Below, piece by piece: positions 1 to 11,300 of a DNA stretch of 64,000 nt. Positions within the stretch are counted from its first letter, which is position 1. Each line of letters begins with the position of its first letter. The stretch lies in contig JASSKH010000003.1 of NCBI GenBank assembly GCA_031763025.1, positions 248,001 to 312,000 of the forward strand. The letters run 5' to 3'. Under the pieces are notes generated by a model. It did not search any database, was not told the origin of the DNA, and saw only the letters and a program-made list of their open reading frames with translations. A program made the position numbers and the translations under genes. The DNA comes from Macrocystis pyrifera. Taxonomy: Eukaryota; Sar; Phaeophyceae; Laminariales; Laminariaceae.

Positions 1-2
1 TC

Positions 3-70
3 ATCACGGATGCCAAGGGCGTGATTACAGGGGAAGAGGTGGAGCAAGACCTCGGGCACACGGAGTCCGG
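3..70 (+). CDS. Penultimate exon (partial gene) of an unidentified protein
   Basis: An open frame from base 3 (reading ITDAKGVITGEEVEQD and ending at ESG) stops being sensible after base 70, where CCGG|GTGCGA could serve as a splice donor, leaving phase 2. The next plausible exon on this strand, at 5832, starts in the complementary phase, so the two may be joined across a 5.8-kb intron. The piece is acidic and has no motif I can name. The gene begins outside the window. Confidence is low because the exon is short and the donor is not an ideal GTAAGT or GTGAGT site. Confidence 0.3.
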
Positions 71-593
71 GTGCGATGTTCTGATTATTCACATGAATGT
101 TCTCAAGCAAGTTGATGTTCGTTTGTCTCCTTCGCGCCTGCTACGCCACTTGGCACGGCTTCGTCCTCATCTCGTAAATACATACCCTGGTAGTGCATAC
201 TACATAAAGAGCGGGGCTCTGCCTTGCTCGCTCGTATGAACTGCTTGCGGGCGTTGATGTAGTAGCACGGCAGTGTAGAGTTCTGAGTTGGCCATGACCC
301 GTGACAGCGCTTCGCCACTCTCGCTGAATGACTGCTGTGTGTGCGGTTGTGTGAGAATCGAAGTCGGAGGCAAGATTAGAGGGTATCGCACACCTGGATG
401 GGGACGATAACAGCAGTGTACACCGCCAACCAACGGTGTACGTTACTTATTAATAGTGTACGATACGTACTGGGAGTAGTCTAATCGTGCATCAGGTCCA
501 TGCTTTACTTCTGAACGCCCTCCTGCGTCAAGCAGAGCTGCGTTCCGGGTGAGGGGTGTCAGCTTTTGCCCTGTGCATTGGCAGTTTTGTTGT

Positions 594-632
594 TTTCTTC
601 ACATTAAACCGTTCTTTCTACCCATCGACATT
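594..632 (-). repeat. Inverted fragment of the dispersed ~240-bp repeat
   Basis: The complement of 594-632 matches the right-hand part of the repeat at 5390-5630 (GGGTAGAAAGAACGGTTT followed by ATGTGAAG). It is a third, truncated copy in opposite orientation. Confidence 0.6.
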
Positions 633-1430
633 TTAGTGGGGCACAAACACTTGTAGGACACTTGAGGAACTGGCTCTTTCTTGAATATGCACACTTTTCG
701 TTGGATGGTGACACTCTGCTGAACCAAAAGCTATGCGAGTACGGGTGCGACGGGTACACGGGTCCGTTCGTACTGCTGTGGTTTGTCTTGGCTCTTTTGT
801 CTTTTGTCAGACTACGTGATAGTATACCATGTAGTCGATAGCGACAAGTAGTACGAGTGGTAGTGGAAAAAGTTACCTGGTCAACAGACTAGTACAATAG
901 TGTCAGCGATGGTGCATCATCCGCCCCTTTCTTTCTTCACTCCTCCACACGACACGAAATACGCCCTGAAATCGCCTCAAATATGCTGATATCTCCAAAG
1001 AACTGAAGGGGTCATGACAGACGAACTTCTACCCAAGGTCGAGTAACTTTTACACTGCAAGATATAGGCAGTGTGTGTGGTGTGGAGGCAAAGGACGACC
1101 GCAGGAATTATACTGGTACTGCTGTCCTCTCGAGTGGTTGCAGGGGGCGCCCTGCTGCTGTGCAGCTTTTGGGTCCGTTAAGTCAAGAAATTATGACGAA
1201 CTTGTAAAATCCAAAATACCAAGCGCACAGCTCGAACAACAGCGGAGACGGCGGTGCGTGGTGATGGTGCAGGCATGAGAACAGGCACGTGCGTACTGCT
1301 GTACTCTCGACTGGCTGTGAGAAATGCACTGCTGCTTAGAACAACGGCAGAGGACGACGAATAAACTGTTTTTTATTGTGGCGGTTGTTGATCGTTGTAC
1401 TCGGTGTCGTTTGGAGTCGGGATGTCATTC

Positions 1431-1858
1431 ATGCTGTACATGCGCCCGCGCCCCCAGCTCTGCCTACTATCCATCCTCGGTGCTGCATCGTAGGCTCCGA
1501 TACATGCAACTAGCCATGAAGTACACCCCGGATGTGCCACCTCACGCCCATGATTTTGCCTGCTGCTGCTGCTGGGCGCCTGCTGCTGCTGCTGCTAGAG
1601 GAAGCCATTGAGTAGTTTTGTCTGGTGGCAGTTGGGTCGTTGATCGTCGTGCTGGGCGTGGTCGGGAGTCAGAATAGATGGATGCCCAAGCTCTGTCTAT
1701 TTATCCTCGATGATGCATCGTGGGTTCCGAGACTTGCAACTACTGGTACAGCCAAGAGTACACCCCGGATGTGCTACCTCTCGCAGTTATGTCTTGTGAG
1801 AGTTGGTTGTTGATCGTCGTGGTGGGCGTGGTCGGGAGTAGGGATATATACAACAGTA
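1431..1858 (+). repeat. Satellite units of ~200 bp, left block
   Basis: Two diverged units share, in the same order, the words ATGCGCCCGC, AGCTCTGCCTA, GATGCATCGTAGGCTCCGA, AAGAGTACACCCCGGATGTG and CGTGGTGGGCGTGGTCGGGA. The same units reappear at 4181-4745. The second unit is broken off at about 1850 by the element that starts at 1859. The small ORFs here are by-products of the repeat and change frame between units. Confidence 0.75.
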
Positions 1859-4180
1859 CATAGAACTTCTTGCAGATATCTCACTCTCTGAGCGTGCTTG
1901 GTTGGTACATCCCTGGCCTCTCAGAGCTCCCACTTAGGAATGCCTCCTTTTATTACTTGACGAACATTTCCAGCGGTTCTTTGTTTCCTCCATTGCTCTC
2001 GGCACTTTCAGTCCTTTTTTCCTTTTTTCTTCCTTCGTTTCGTGTGCGTGCGTGTACTCCGAGCGCGGCACCGCGGGCGAGCCCAGCGCTGTCGCGGGTG
2101 TCAGCGGGTGCTGGCGGGTAGACGGGGGATCGCAAGGAGCGCGGTCGCCGTTTTCATTGCTAGGCGTCACATGTGCCTCGAGACACGAGAGAAGCACGAA
2201 ATGGGCTCTGTCTGGCCTCCATTAGTGATTTTGGATAGAGTATGTACGAGTTTATAAGGATCGTTCGAGATTGCAAGATAAATTGCAAGCGGTGCTTATT
2301 TTTGCGACCGGGCTGAAGCTCAAAGAGAGAGCTACGCCGTCTGAGCACCAATATTGTCGAGGTGGCGACTGACGGCCACGGTGAACACCGGGCTTCACGC
2401 GAGGCGGGCGACGGGGCTCACTGTGGCAGAGAGTAAGGAAAGCTTTACCCGGACCGAATCGGTGGCGAGGTAGTCGCGAGAGGGGCGGGCGGCGTACGAG
2501 GCTAAGAGAGAAGCTCTGCTGTTCGATTTTTTTTTTTCTTTTTTGACCGGTGCAAGGTGTTCCAATCAGGTAGAAAATTATAACATGATGGGACGGGATT
2601 TTTTTTTTCTTTCTAAAATTTCGGTTTCTTTTTTATTGTTTTTGCGGTGCTGCTGTGCCGTCCTTTGCTTTCTCTTTCATGCATACGAGCATATCAAAAG
2701 AAGAAAATAAGTACCCTACCTGGGGTATGTACATACGTACGACATGTGAGCGAGCGTAGCGGAAAACCGCCCGCGACGCGAAGCGTATATGGCGTCCGAG
2801 CTGTTTTTTCCCGAAGCATGGCGGCGGGACTCTTGGCATTGTCAAGTCGCCAGTTTGCAACTACAATCATAAAAAAATACAAGGCGCTTCGCTCCGCGGG
2901 CGGCCTTCGCCGCCCGCTACGCTCGCTCAGGAAGGAAACATCAAATTATTCGAAGCGGACAGAGGTCCATGATTGAATATTGTTTTTTTTATGGCCCCTG
3001 TAGTTAGCTGCAAACTGGCGACTTAATAATGCCAAGAGTCCCGCCGCCATGCTTCAGGAGAAAACAGCTCGGACGCCACATATGCTTCGCGTCGCGGGCG
3101 GTTTTCCGCTACGCTCGCTCACACGTCGTACATACGCACATACCCCAGGTAGGGTACTTATTTTCTTCTTTCGATATGCTCTGTGTCTGTGTACTCGTCG
3201 TATGTACGAAAGATAAAGCACAGAACGGCACAGCAACAAAGCAAAAACAGTGAAAAAATGAAACCGAAAATTTCTAAAAGAAATAAAATCCCCGTCCCCT
3301 TTCGTGTAATAATTTACTACCTGAGTGGAACACCTTACACCAGTCAAAAAAAGGAAAAAAAAAAAAAAAAAAAAAAGGAAAAAAAAAAAAAAAAAAAAAA
3401 TCTTACAGCAGAGCTTCTCTCTCAGCCTCGTACGCCGCCCGCCCCTCTCGCGACCATCTCGCCACCGATTCAGTCGGGATAAAGCTTCCCTCCCTCTCTT
3501 CCACAGTGAGCCCCGTCGCCCGCCTCGCGTGAAGCCCGGTGCTCACCGTGGACCTCGACGCAAGCTCGACAATGTTGGTGCTCATTCGGGGTACCTCCCT
3601 CTGGTAACTCTCAGCCCGGTCGCAAAAATAAGCACCGCTTGAGTATTATCTTACAATCCCGAACGACCCTTAAATACTCGTACGTACTCTATCAAAAATC
3701 ACAAATGGAGGCCAGACAGAGCCTATTGATGCATCCCTCGTGTCTCGAGGCACACGCGACGCCTAGGCACGAAAGCGGCGACCGCGCTCCTTGCAACTCC
3801 CCCTCTACTCGCCAGCATCCGCTGACACCCGCGACGGTGCCGGGTTCGCCCGCGCAACCGTGCTCGGAGTACACGCACGCACACGAAACGAAAGAAGAAA
3901 AAAGGAAAGAAGGACTGAAAGTACGACGAGAAATGGAGAAAACAATGACTCGCTGGAACGGTCGGCAAGTAATAAACGGAGGTGATTCCCAAGTGGGAGC
4001 TCTGAGAGGCCAGGGATGTACCAACCGAGCACGCTCAGAGGTTGAGATATCTATAAGTATATTTATATACCAGGTATTCAATCATGAACCTCTGTCCGCT
4101 TCGCGTAACTTGATGTAGTTTTCCTTCCTGAGCGAGCGTAGCGGGCGGCGTAGGCCGCCCGCGGGGCGAAGCGCCTTGTA
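1859..4180. mobile_element. Palindromic pair of a ~1.1-kb repeat element (copies A and B)
   Basis: Copy A runs forward from CATAGAACTTCTTGCAGATA (1859) to about 2878. Copy B is the reverse complement, about 3005 to 4075. Between them, at 2880-2975, lies the ~100-bp terminal segment in inverted orientation (CGCTTCGCTCCGCGGGCGGC and following), and another terminal segment in direct orientation closes the structure at 4076-4180. Other copies lie at 28609-29757 and 33378-34870. The element ends in an imperfect hairpin (GAGCGAGCGTAGCGGGCGGC facing GCCGCCCGCGGAGCGAAGCG), contains T-rich tracts (A-rich at 3345-3402 in copy B) and keeps a ~55-codon frame (GLTVEEREESF, VARWSREGRAAYEAERE) that is open in copies B, C and D and interrupted in A. 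I see no transposase, so it is best called a non-autonomous element of unknown class. Confidence 0.75.
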
Positions 4181-4745
4181 CACGCATATACATGCGCCCG
4201 CACCTCAAGTTCTGCCTATCTACCTCGATGACGCATCTTGTAGGCTCCGACACATGCATCAACTACAAGTAAGTACGGTCTGCAGCAGCCAAGAGTACAC
4301 CCCGGATGTGTCACCTCACGCAGTTGTGCCTGGTGGCTGTTGGTTGTTAATCGTCGTGGTGGGCGTGTTCGGGAGTCGGGATACATAGCTATATGCCCCC
4401 GCACACCAAGCTCTGCCTATTATCTATCCTCGATGATGCGTCGTAGGCTCCGACACTTTGCAACTACAGGTACAGTAGCCAAGAGTACACTGCGGATGCG
4501 CCACCTCACGCGCTGGTTGGGCCTGTTGCTGCTGCTGGGCAGCGGCAGGTGGCGGTTCTTGTTGGTCGTCGTGGTGGGTGTGGTCGGGAGTCCAGATACA
4601 TACATGCGCCCCGCACCCCAAGCTCTACTTATTTATCCTCCGTGATGCATCGCAGGCTCCGATACGTGCAACAAGCCCTAGAGTATACTGCGGATGTGCC
4701 ACCTCACGCGCATAGTTTTGTCTGCTGCTGCTGGGCAGCACGGCC
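4181..4745 (+). repeat. Satellite units of ~200 bp, right block
   Basis: Three further units of the repeat seen at 1431-1858 follow the mobile element, beginning with ATGCGCCCGCACCTCAAGTT near 4190 and repeating near 4395 and 4605. The element at 1859-4180 therefore appears to have been inserted into a pre-existing tandem array. Each unit carries AAGAGTACACCCCGGATGTG or a close variant. Confidence 0.75.
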
Positions 4746-5389
4746 GCAGCGATGTGTAACAGCCTGCGTGTTGTACTCGTAGCACGCTCAATACGATATT
4801 TGTGCTCAGCAGTAGTTGTAACGGCACTGTTGGTCAATCACGGCCTTTTTGTAAGCCGTAATGTCAGTCATAGCTCTGGTTTGATTGGTTCAAGCTCGAA
4901 CAGCCTAGTCTGTTTTTACGTTGTTTTTTGTCTGTAAGTCATTGCTTTATACCTATTGCTTGGCCCGGTGCCTGTCGCTCTCAGATGTTGTGCAGGATCT
5001 GTTTGTTATTTCAAAGCCAAACTACTACTGTAGGAAACCAACCTATCCTACTGTAGTGACTGCTGTACTGTACACCATGTAGGTTACCACTCTGGCCGTG
5101 GAAGGATCGCTTGGCCTTCATATAATGTATAAATGGTACTTATATTTACCATCACAGTGGTATACGGCTCCCACGCGGCAGCACGAGCCATGATAGCCAT
5201 GATAGGCCATACAGGTCAGGAATGTGTCTCCTCTGAAGATCTAGATGATGAAGGAAGGATCGTTAATCTGTCCGATATGTGGTATTTATTGTTGATAGCT
5301 GCTTCCTCCTATTAAAATAATGTACCTGGTACGCACACTTGTTTGTTTTACTTGTTTTCTGGGGGGTTCTTTGTTTTTGTTTGTTTTGT

Positions 5390-5630
5390 TTCTCTCTTTC
5401 ATTGCATGCTAGAATGTGTATGTTGTGCCTGTCGTACCCAGTACGATGACATGGCATTCCATTCATTTGTCTACTCTTGCTTGCTGGATAACAATGTGGT
5501 GTCTGTGGCTTAGTTTTGTCACCACATAACCTGTATCTCTCATAGATTGGATTGAAGAATTGGCACGGACACTGGTTGTGCTGGATGTCGACGGGTAGAA
5601 AGAACGGTTTCATGTGAAGAACACACACAT
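5390..5630 (+). repeat. Dispersed ~240-bp repeat, copy 1
   Basis: This stretch shares an ordered set of words with 61018-61255: CTAGAATGTGT, CCAGTACGATGACATGGC, GATTGAAGAAT, GGCACGGACACTGG, AGAAAGAACGGTT and GTGAAGAACACACAC. The small ORFs on the minus strand are not conserved as protein between copies. The class of repeat is unknown. Confidence 0.65.
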
Positions 5631-5831
5631 ACTAAACACCCGATTAACCCTCTCGGCAGTGTTGAGATAGATTAAGAGAGACTCACGATTGCAGCATCGC
5701 CCACACACGAAACACTGACTGCTCGGGTGGATCAGAAGTTTGTGCGTTGATTTTGTTCGTCTCATGCCGTTATGTTGACGATTGAATCATGGCTTCGTTT
5801 GGTACATGCACGCGATGTGGCTGGCCTGCAG

Positions 5832-6003
5832 GATGGTCCTGAGCAAGATCATCATGTGCGAGGTCCCCAACCTGAGCGTGAGGTTTGCGCCGTCGCTGAC
5901 TCTCAACCGGGAAATCACGGTGAACACGCAGGGAAGCCCGACGTGCTACAACAGGCTCCTCGGACCGAGAGATTGCATCATTTACGGCGAGTACTCCTAC
6001 TGA
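5832..6003 (+). CDS. Probable last exon of the unidentified left-edge gene
   Basis: An acceptor CTGCAG precedes base 5832. The open frame after it runs 57 codons, from MVLSKIIMCEVP to CIIYGEYSY, and ends at TGA 6001-6003. Its composition is protein-like (mixed hydrophobic and polar residues, GC-rich third positions), unlike the surrounding AT-rich DNA. The single base before ATG complements the phase-2 end of the exon at 3-70, so the two could form the 3' end of one gene. I do not recognise the family. It does not look like the N terminus of the phosphofructokinase downstream, because it lacks that region's pattern and carries a stop codon. Confidence 0.4.
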
Positions 6004-6417
6004 TATAATAGTGATCTGTTAATAGACCTATTCGTGTGTTGCAGTGATTAGAGTATGATTGTATGGGTTGCATGGTTGGTGCGATTGAGGAGTAGGGCGC
6101 CACGAAGAGCACAACATCACCCACTTGCGACAACGTGAAGAGGGCATCTACTATTAATGTTACTACTTGGAGGGAAATTAGTGATCAGAACTTAGGCCAT
6201 GGATGGGTTAGGGTTGTAACGGAGGGGGATACATGCATGGCTTTTGGGTTCTGATTAATACGAGGTATCTGGTACGAGGTATGTATTACTGCAGCAGTAT
6301 GTATTAGTATCACTGCTCCCATTTAAAGCTACAGTAGAAATAGTACTTCCTTCAGCCGTGTTGGTTGTAGTTGTACTTGCACTTGCAGTCTATTCGCCAA
6401 GGGACTAGCTAATAGGG

Positions 6418-6774
6418 TGGGGGGGGGGGGGGTACACATTTCTTGCTTGCCTTAGCCATTTGACCATTGACCGCGCATCCCTTTCGAGACGGAGCACCGT
6501 TCCTGCTCGTAATAGAAACACGTCGAACAATTGGGCGTTCACTACGTTGTTTCAATATAGCACATAAAACGTTTTAGCTATTCTTATCCCCTTCCTGTTT
6601 GGCCGCTTGTGGCCACCATCTATCTCCTAGGATAGCGATCGTTTTCTCGTTGCTATCGAGTGCATCAAATTCCTGCATGTCACATTTGTCACGTTCCCTC
6701 ATCTCTTGTAAGGTGGGGGGGAAATAATGTATTGAAGTCTTGGTCAGACGAGATGAATTGTCCTGCGCTATCAT
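6418..6774 (-). pseudogene. ORF relic shared with 16153-16467, copy 1
   Basis: About 260 bases starting at a poly-G run are repeated at 16153-16467. On the minus strand both copies keep a readable segment, [14 protein letters not shown] followed by AKQEGDK, while upstream and downstream residues differ or shift. Preservation of the same reading frame in two diverged copies suggests derivation from a protein-coding mobile element. I cannot name the family. No complete gene remains. Confidence 0.5.
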
Positions 6775-7255
6775 AGTGCATAATGATGTTGTTGATGATG
6801 CTGCTGCTAACCCCTAACCCCTTGTCACTCGCTCGTTGACGCTCTCACTGCTTGTGTATTGTTGACAACTGGTCTGCTTCTTTATTGTTGACGGCTGGGC
6901 TGTGTGTTTTACTGTGTGTTGACTGTGTGTGTTGGCGCAGAACACGTGCGAGACCAGCACAAGCCACCAACTGCCAAGGCATTCCTTAGAGCAGGTGAGA
7001 TTGAAATGTCGCTGTTGTCTGCAGTTCAACTCCCGTCCTGTAGACAGGTTGAAGCTAAAATTCGGATCTCGCACTTGTACGGTTTGCATCTTCCACGAAA
7101 ATCGCCATCCCGATATGTTTATTTACTCTCTACTGCTTTCGAACCGTGCCCGTAGTTTGTAGCGGGGATGTATGCTATCTAGATATCTATTTACGTGTGT
7201 ACTATTAATATGTAACATTCCTGCTACCAGGCGTATGATACGGGTGGCAGATGAG

Positions 7256-7325
7256 CTGATTGTTTCGTATGCACTGGTACTGGTGCTGGTACTGATGCTG
7301 GTACTGGTACTGATGCTGATTCTGG
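7256..7325 (+). repeat. Degenerate CTGGTA hexamer tract
   Basis: The stretch is built from CTGGTACTGGTGCTGGTACT-type hexamers with CTGATG variants. It is simple-sequence DNA, not a gene. Confidence 0.7.
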
Positions 7326-8255
7326 CGGGCGCCTGGAAATCAGAGCAGCGAGCGTAGTCCTTCGTCTCGTATGGATATGGAGTGTTGCATTGTGCCCTGT
7401 TGTGCTATACTGGTCTGTGTGGTATATTATACGTGGTGTATCGTATTATGGTGCAATGTCCGTGTCGTTTTTAAATCGCTTCGCCCGAAGTCACTTGCGA
7501 TGTTGCGATGCTGCCGTTGACATCGCCATCTTACGACAGCAGTGTTAAGTATACCTGGCCCAAGTAATATGAAAAGTATCCTATACTATTTGGTTTTATT
7601 TTTTCTTGCGCCACGGACGGCGAGAGGAAACCCCTGTCCACACTTACTGTATTCCTCTACAGTAGCTTTCGTGTACCGGTTCGAGCCCGGTTCGTTTCTT
7701 CCACCTTCCTCGGGCCTGTCTCTGACCGTGCCGTCGTCAAAGAGTGGTTTACTCCGAGATGTAGGCACCTGAGTTTGGATTTTATCTCTCCCGACTCAGG
7801 TAGTGTAGGAGTTGAACCCACTAAAACCTCTCAATAGTCTCCACAGCTTGACTCAGTGCACGAGTCACCCTACGCATCTGGGCGTTGGCCCGCATGTCCT
7901 TGACAATTGTAAACGATTTGCCGTTGTAAACGTTTTGCTCTACTCTCGAGTCGTTATATGTAGTACTGTACGTGGCTGTTCTTGTTGGTGTTGTTGTCTT
8001 TGGCCGTTGTTGCACAGCCAACCTATCGCGGAGCTTCTGTATGATATGCATGCAAACATCCGGATACAAATATATACCAGGTATGAACATTTCCCCCGCC
8101 CTGACTGGGCGCTGCTGTGCCATTATGTCAGTGCTACCATGCTATGAGTATGATGCTAGTAGTTTGAACACCCTACCACTCTGTGATATATCACACTGAC
8201 ACTGCCTGACATGATGTTAACGTTATGATGGTGACATATGTGATGCTGGCTGTAG

Positions 8256-8392
8256 GCCCTCGACAGGAGCTCCACTTCACCCCGACCAAAGTTCGAGGAG
8301 CGATCGTGACGTGCGGCGGACTGTGTCCAGGGCTCAACAGTGTCATTCACCACCTCGTCAACACGCTCCTGCGTACCTACAAAGCTCACAAG
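8256..8392 (+). CDS. PFK: PFK first recognised exon (nucleotide-binding loop)
   Basis: The acceptor CTGTAG precedes 8256; two bases complete a Gly codon and the frame reads [20 protein letters not shown] then [14 protein letters not shown]. The donor is AAG|GTCGGT. The GGLCPGLN loop binds the nucleotide phosphates in this family. Confidence 0.9.
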
Positions 8393-11300
8393 GTCGGTCT
8401 GTCACAGTACTGGGGTTTCCAACAGTAGCATGTTTAGTGCTCTTTATACACAAATTTATTCACTATTGCGGGGGACCATAGTAAATAGGACCTACGGTAC
8501 GCACACAAAAAGCCATGTATTTCCCTATTTTTACTAATAATACTTGGGCCTACTTACTATGGCCCCCCGTATTAGTACTACCTGGTACTGTGCTGTACGA
8601 GTAGCCATGTCGTGTCATGACATGTGATGCCGTGTGAAGTCTGTCGTGTCATGGTGTGAAGTAATGCTGACGTGATATGATGTGATGTTATGCCCGCTGT
8701 AGGGTTTCTAGGTTCATGCCCTCGCCTAGTCCCACTAGTTTTTCCTTGAGGATTAGGGTTAGAGTACGTGTTGCCTTTTCTCACCGTGAAGTATGCGCTA
8801 CCTTTTCTCACCGTGAAGCCATAGAAACGTCGCCACTATTTTGAGCCGATGCTGAACTTGATCGATATCGTCTTGTCTTGTCTAGAGGGGACTGAGAACT
8901 TTGGGATTTTGGAATCGGGCGAGCATTGCTGACTACACAGTGCCTCCCCACTCCGTGACAGGTATTCGGGATCAGGGGAGGGTTTGCAGGGTTTTACGAT
9001 GAGACCACCCCACCGATGGAAATGACTAGCGAGGGAGTCGAGCTTCTGCAGCATCAGCCGGGTTCCGTTCTCGGGTAAGGTCACAACACGGTAGGACATA
9101 TCGTAGTAGACTTCACAGCAGAAGACCTCGCAGCAGATCTCACGGTAGACCTCGCAGCTTCTGCTGGACCTGGACCTGTCTGTAGATCATGCAGTAGAGC
9201 TAGCGGTCGAGCTTACAGTAGAGTTTACAGTATACCTCATCGCACGATAGGCTCGGGAAACAAGCAGGAGTGCAAGTGGATTGGGAACCGTACAATCGAA
9301 CGATGGTATTATTATTAATAGCATGCTTGGTGGTGGCGCTTGAGAGTTGAATCGATCTTAAGAGGATGGTGGCTTTGTCTTCTCGCGGCGACCGTGGTTG
9401 GAGGAGAATGTGATGGTGTAATTCGCCACCGTTCATTCGCCGCCGCTGATGCACCGGCGCCCATCGGTGAGGTCCTTGGGGTCAAAACAACGCTTTCGAA
9501 ATCTCTGGGTTACCACTGTACGACGGTTTATTTGTATTGGTTTGTGCAGCTCAGCAGGGTGATGAGGCCTCTCAACTAGGCTGACCTTGGAGTATGAGCA
9601 CCAAACGTCTTGATAGTGCTGTGCCAGGGATGTAACGCCTTCCCTGCTGACTTCTTTTTTTCTTCTTGCTTGACATTTTCGGCTCGGTGGTACGAACTGC
9701 GGAACGATAGGTCTTCCCGTGGAGGCTTCGACCTGGACAAGATCATCAACTTCCTCATCAACAACAAGGTCGGGGAAACCATACTCACTCACCCTTGCTG
9801 TGACGCCAACGTGGGGCGAGCACCCTGGGCAGGCTTCTGCCTTGTGTGGTGACGGTGTGTTTTAGTGTACCAGTAGAGTACGTACCGAAGTGGTGCGTGC
9901 GTACCTCGGGTCTACACGGAACGGAGTAGCAGACCTTGGGTGAGCTTGTGTATAATGAGCGGGTGCAATATAGGGATAGGGGACGTGGTATCCACCTTGG
10001 ACCTGGAATTGAATGGAGATCGGACAAAACAGATGCCTTGGCAACTGTAGAGGGGGGGGCGTGCTGTGCGTGGATAGGTTAGATCACTACTCCAACTTCG
10101 GTCCGCGTCAAGTGTATTGGGTTAGGGTTAGGGTTAGCGTTAGGGTGGGGAAGAGCACGGGGGGGGCAGAAACAGCCTCGGAAGGGTCGCATCTGGAATG
10201 CTGTACAAACGCCCCCAGTGGTCGTGTAGGTTTGACCGCCGCTTTTTTTTTGTCGGGTTTTGGAGCAATACCCCTTTAGGAGGGGTGCCTTGTTATTTCG
10301 GGAGGTCCTCGCATGAGAAGCTCAATATATCACCCGACACATGTTCTCTTCGAAGAATCTAGCATGGAAATATCGAAGGTACACTAACAGTTGCTCGCTG
10401 GAGGAGCTCAACCTGTCCGAAAGTACTGTCTCAGAAGGCAAAACAGTGCAACCTCTAGCGTGTAGTGGGGGATGATTATTTTGTCGAGGTAAGCTACCCT
10501 TGTGCTGGTGATCAGTCACACCTCACACGCCCAAAGTCCAGTCGTACAGCACAGTACTGTGGTGATTACCAGGTAGCGAAGAAAGCCTAGGACTGCACCA
10601 TAATAATATGCGGCCACCAATGGGCCGGTTAACGTAAGCTTTCCGCCTCCTCGAAGGTTTGGCCTCTAACCGGTTTTTGTTTCAACGCGCGACGCCTTTG
10701 GTGGGCGCGTGGGTGGGTGGGGTGTGCCTATTTTTTTATCTTGTTTGTACCAGGTAAATCAGCTGTACATCATAGGAGGCGACGGCACGCACCGAGGAGC
10801 GTTGCGCATCGCGTCCGAGTGCATGCAGAAGGTGAGTTACACACCGCAGTACCGAGATTAACAGTAGTGTTAATATCCATAAGAGTGTGCCGAACCCAAC
10901 TAAACACGATCATACATTTTTCCATCAGAAAATGATTAGATACGTTTGCCCAACAGCGCACTTTGGCAGAATCATCCCCAACAAAAGGTTTTGAAGCAAC
11001 TAAGAAAAACGCTTTCCGTCCGTTTTAATGCGTACGTACGATGTGTATGGCAGTTGGCTTTGGTGAGTACAATCCGATTGAGACATGTAGCTATGAAACA
11101 CGAATGATGTTAGCAAAATAGTGGTGCCTTCCCAGGTGATCTGTGCACCTTTCCCGCGATGCAGTTACGTTTTGGCTGACCTATATTGGTGCGGCTTGTT
11201 GCTGCATATTTTTCCAGGGTATATACCATATTCCAACCCCAAGATGTTTGGATACGGTGTCGTACCATCGCCCCTATGTTGCGTGTAGCAGAAACAGGAA

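Larger units (their letters stand above)
71..5831 (+). other. Long putative intron of the left-edge gene, repeat-filled
   Basis: Between the two putative left-edge exons no open frame looks like a conserved protein. The stretch holds a small inverted fragment of a dispersed repeat (594-632), AT-rich DNA with TACTGCTGTA-like words (660-1320), a ~200-bp satellite (1431-1858 and 4181-4745), the palindromic mobile element at 1859-4180 and a full copy of the dispersed repeat at 5390-5630. The intron assignment rests only on phase agreement of the flanking exons. Confidence 0.3.
6004..8255 (+). other. Interval before phosphofructokinase; missing N-terminal exon not found
   Basis: The first recognised phosphofructokinase exon begins in phase, completing a Gly codon, so at least one upstream coding exon should lie here or further left. 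I could not identify it. The interval holds a G14 run at 6418, a repeat with an ORF relic (6418-6774), a short CTGGTA/CTGATG microsatellite (7256-7325), AT-rich DNA and one TACCAGGTA palindrome at 8076. Confidence 0.5.

Noticed and set aside
5832..6003. This exon as a fragment of a PARP-like catalytic domain
   Set aside because: The likeness is limited to a vague hydrophobic-acidic pattern near IIYGEYSY; no diagnostic residue can be placed.
7670..7700. GGTTCGAGCCCGG, resembling a tRNA B box
   Set aside because: No A box or cloverleaf lies at tRNA distance upstream.
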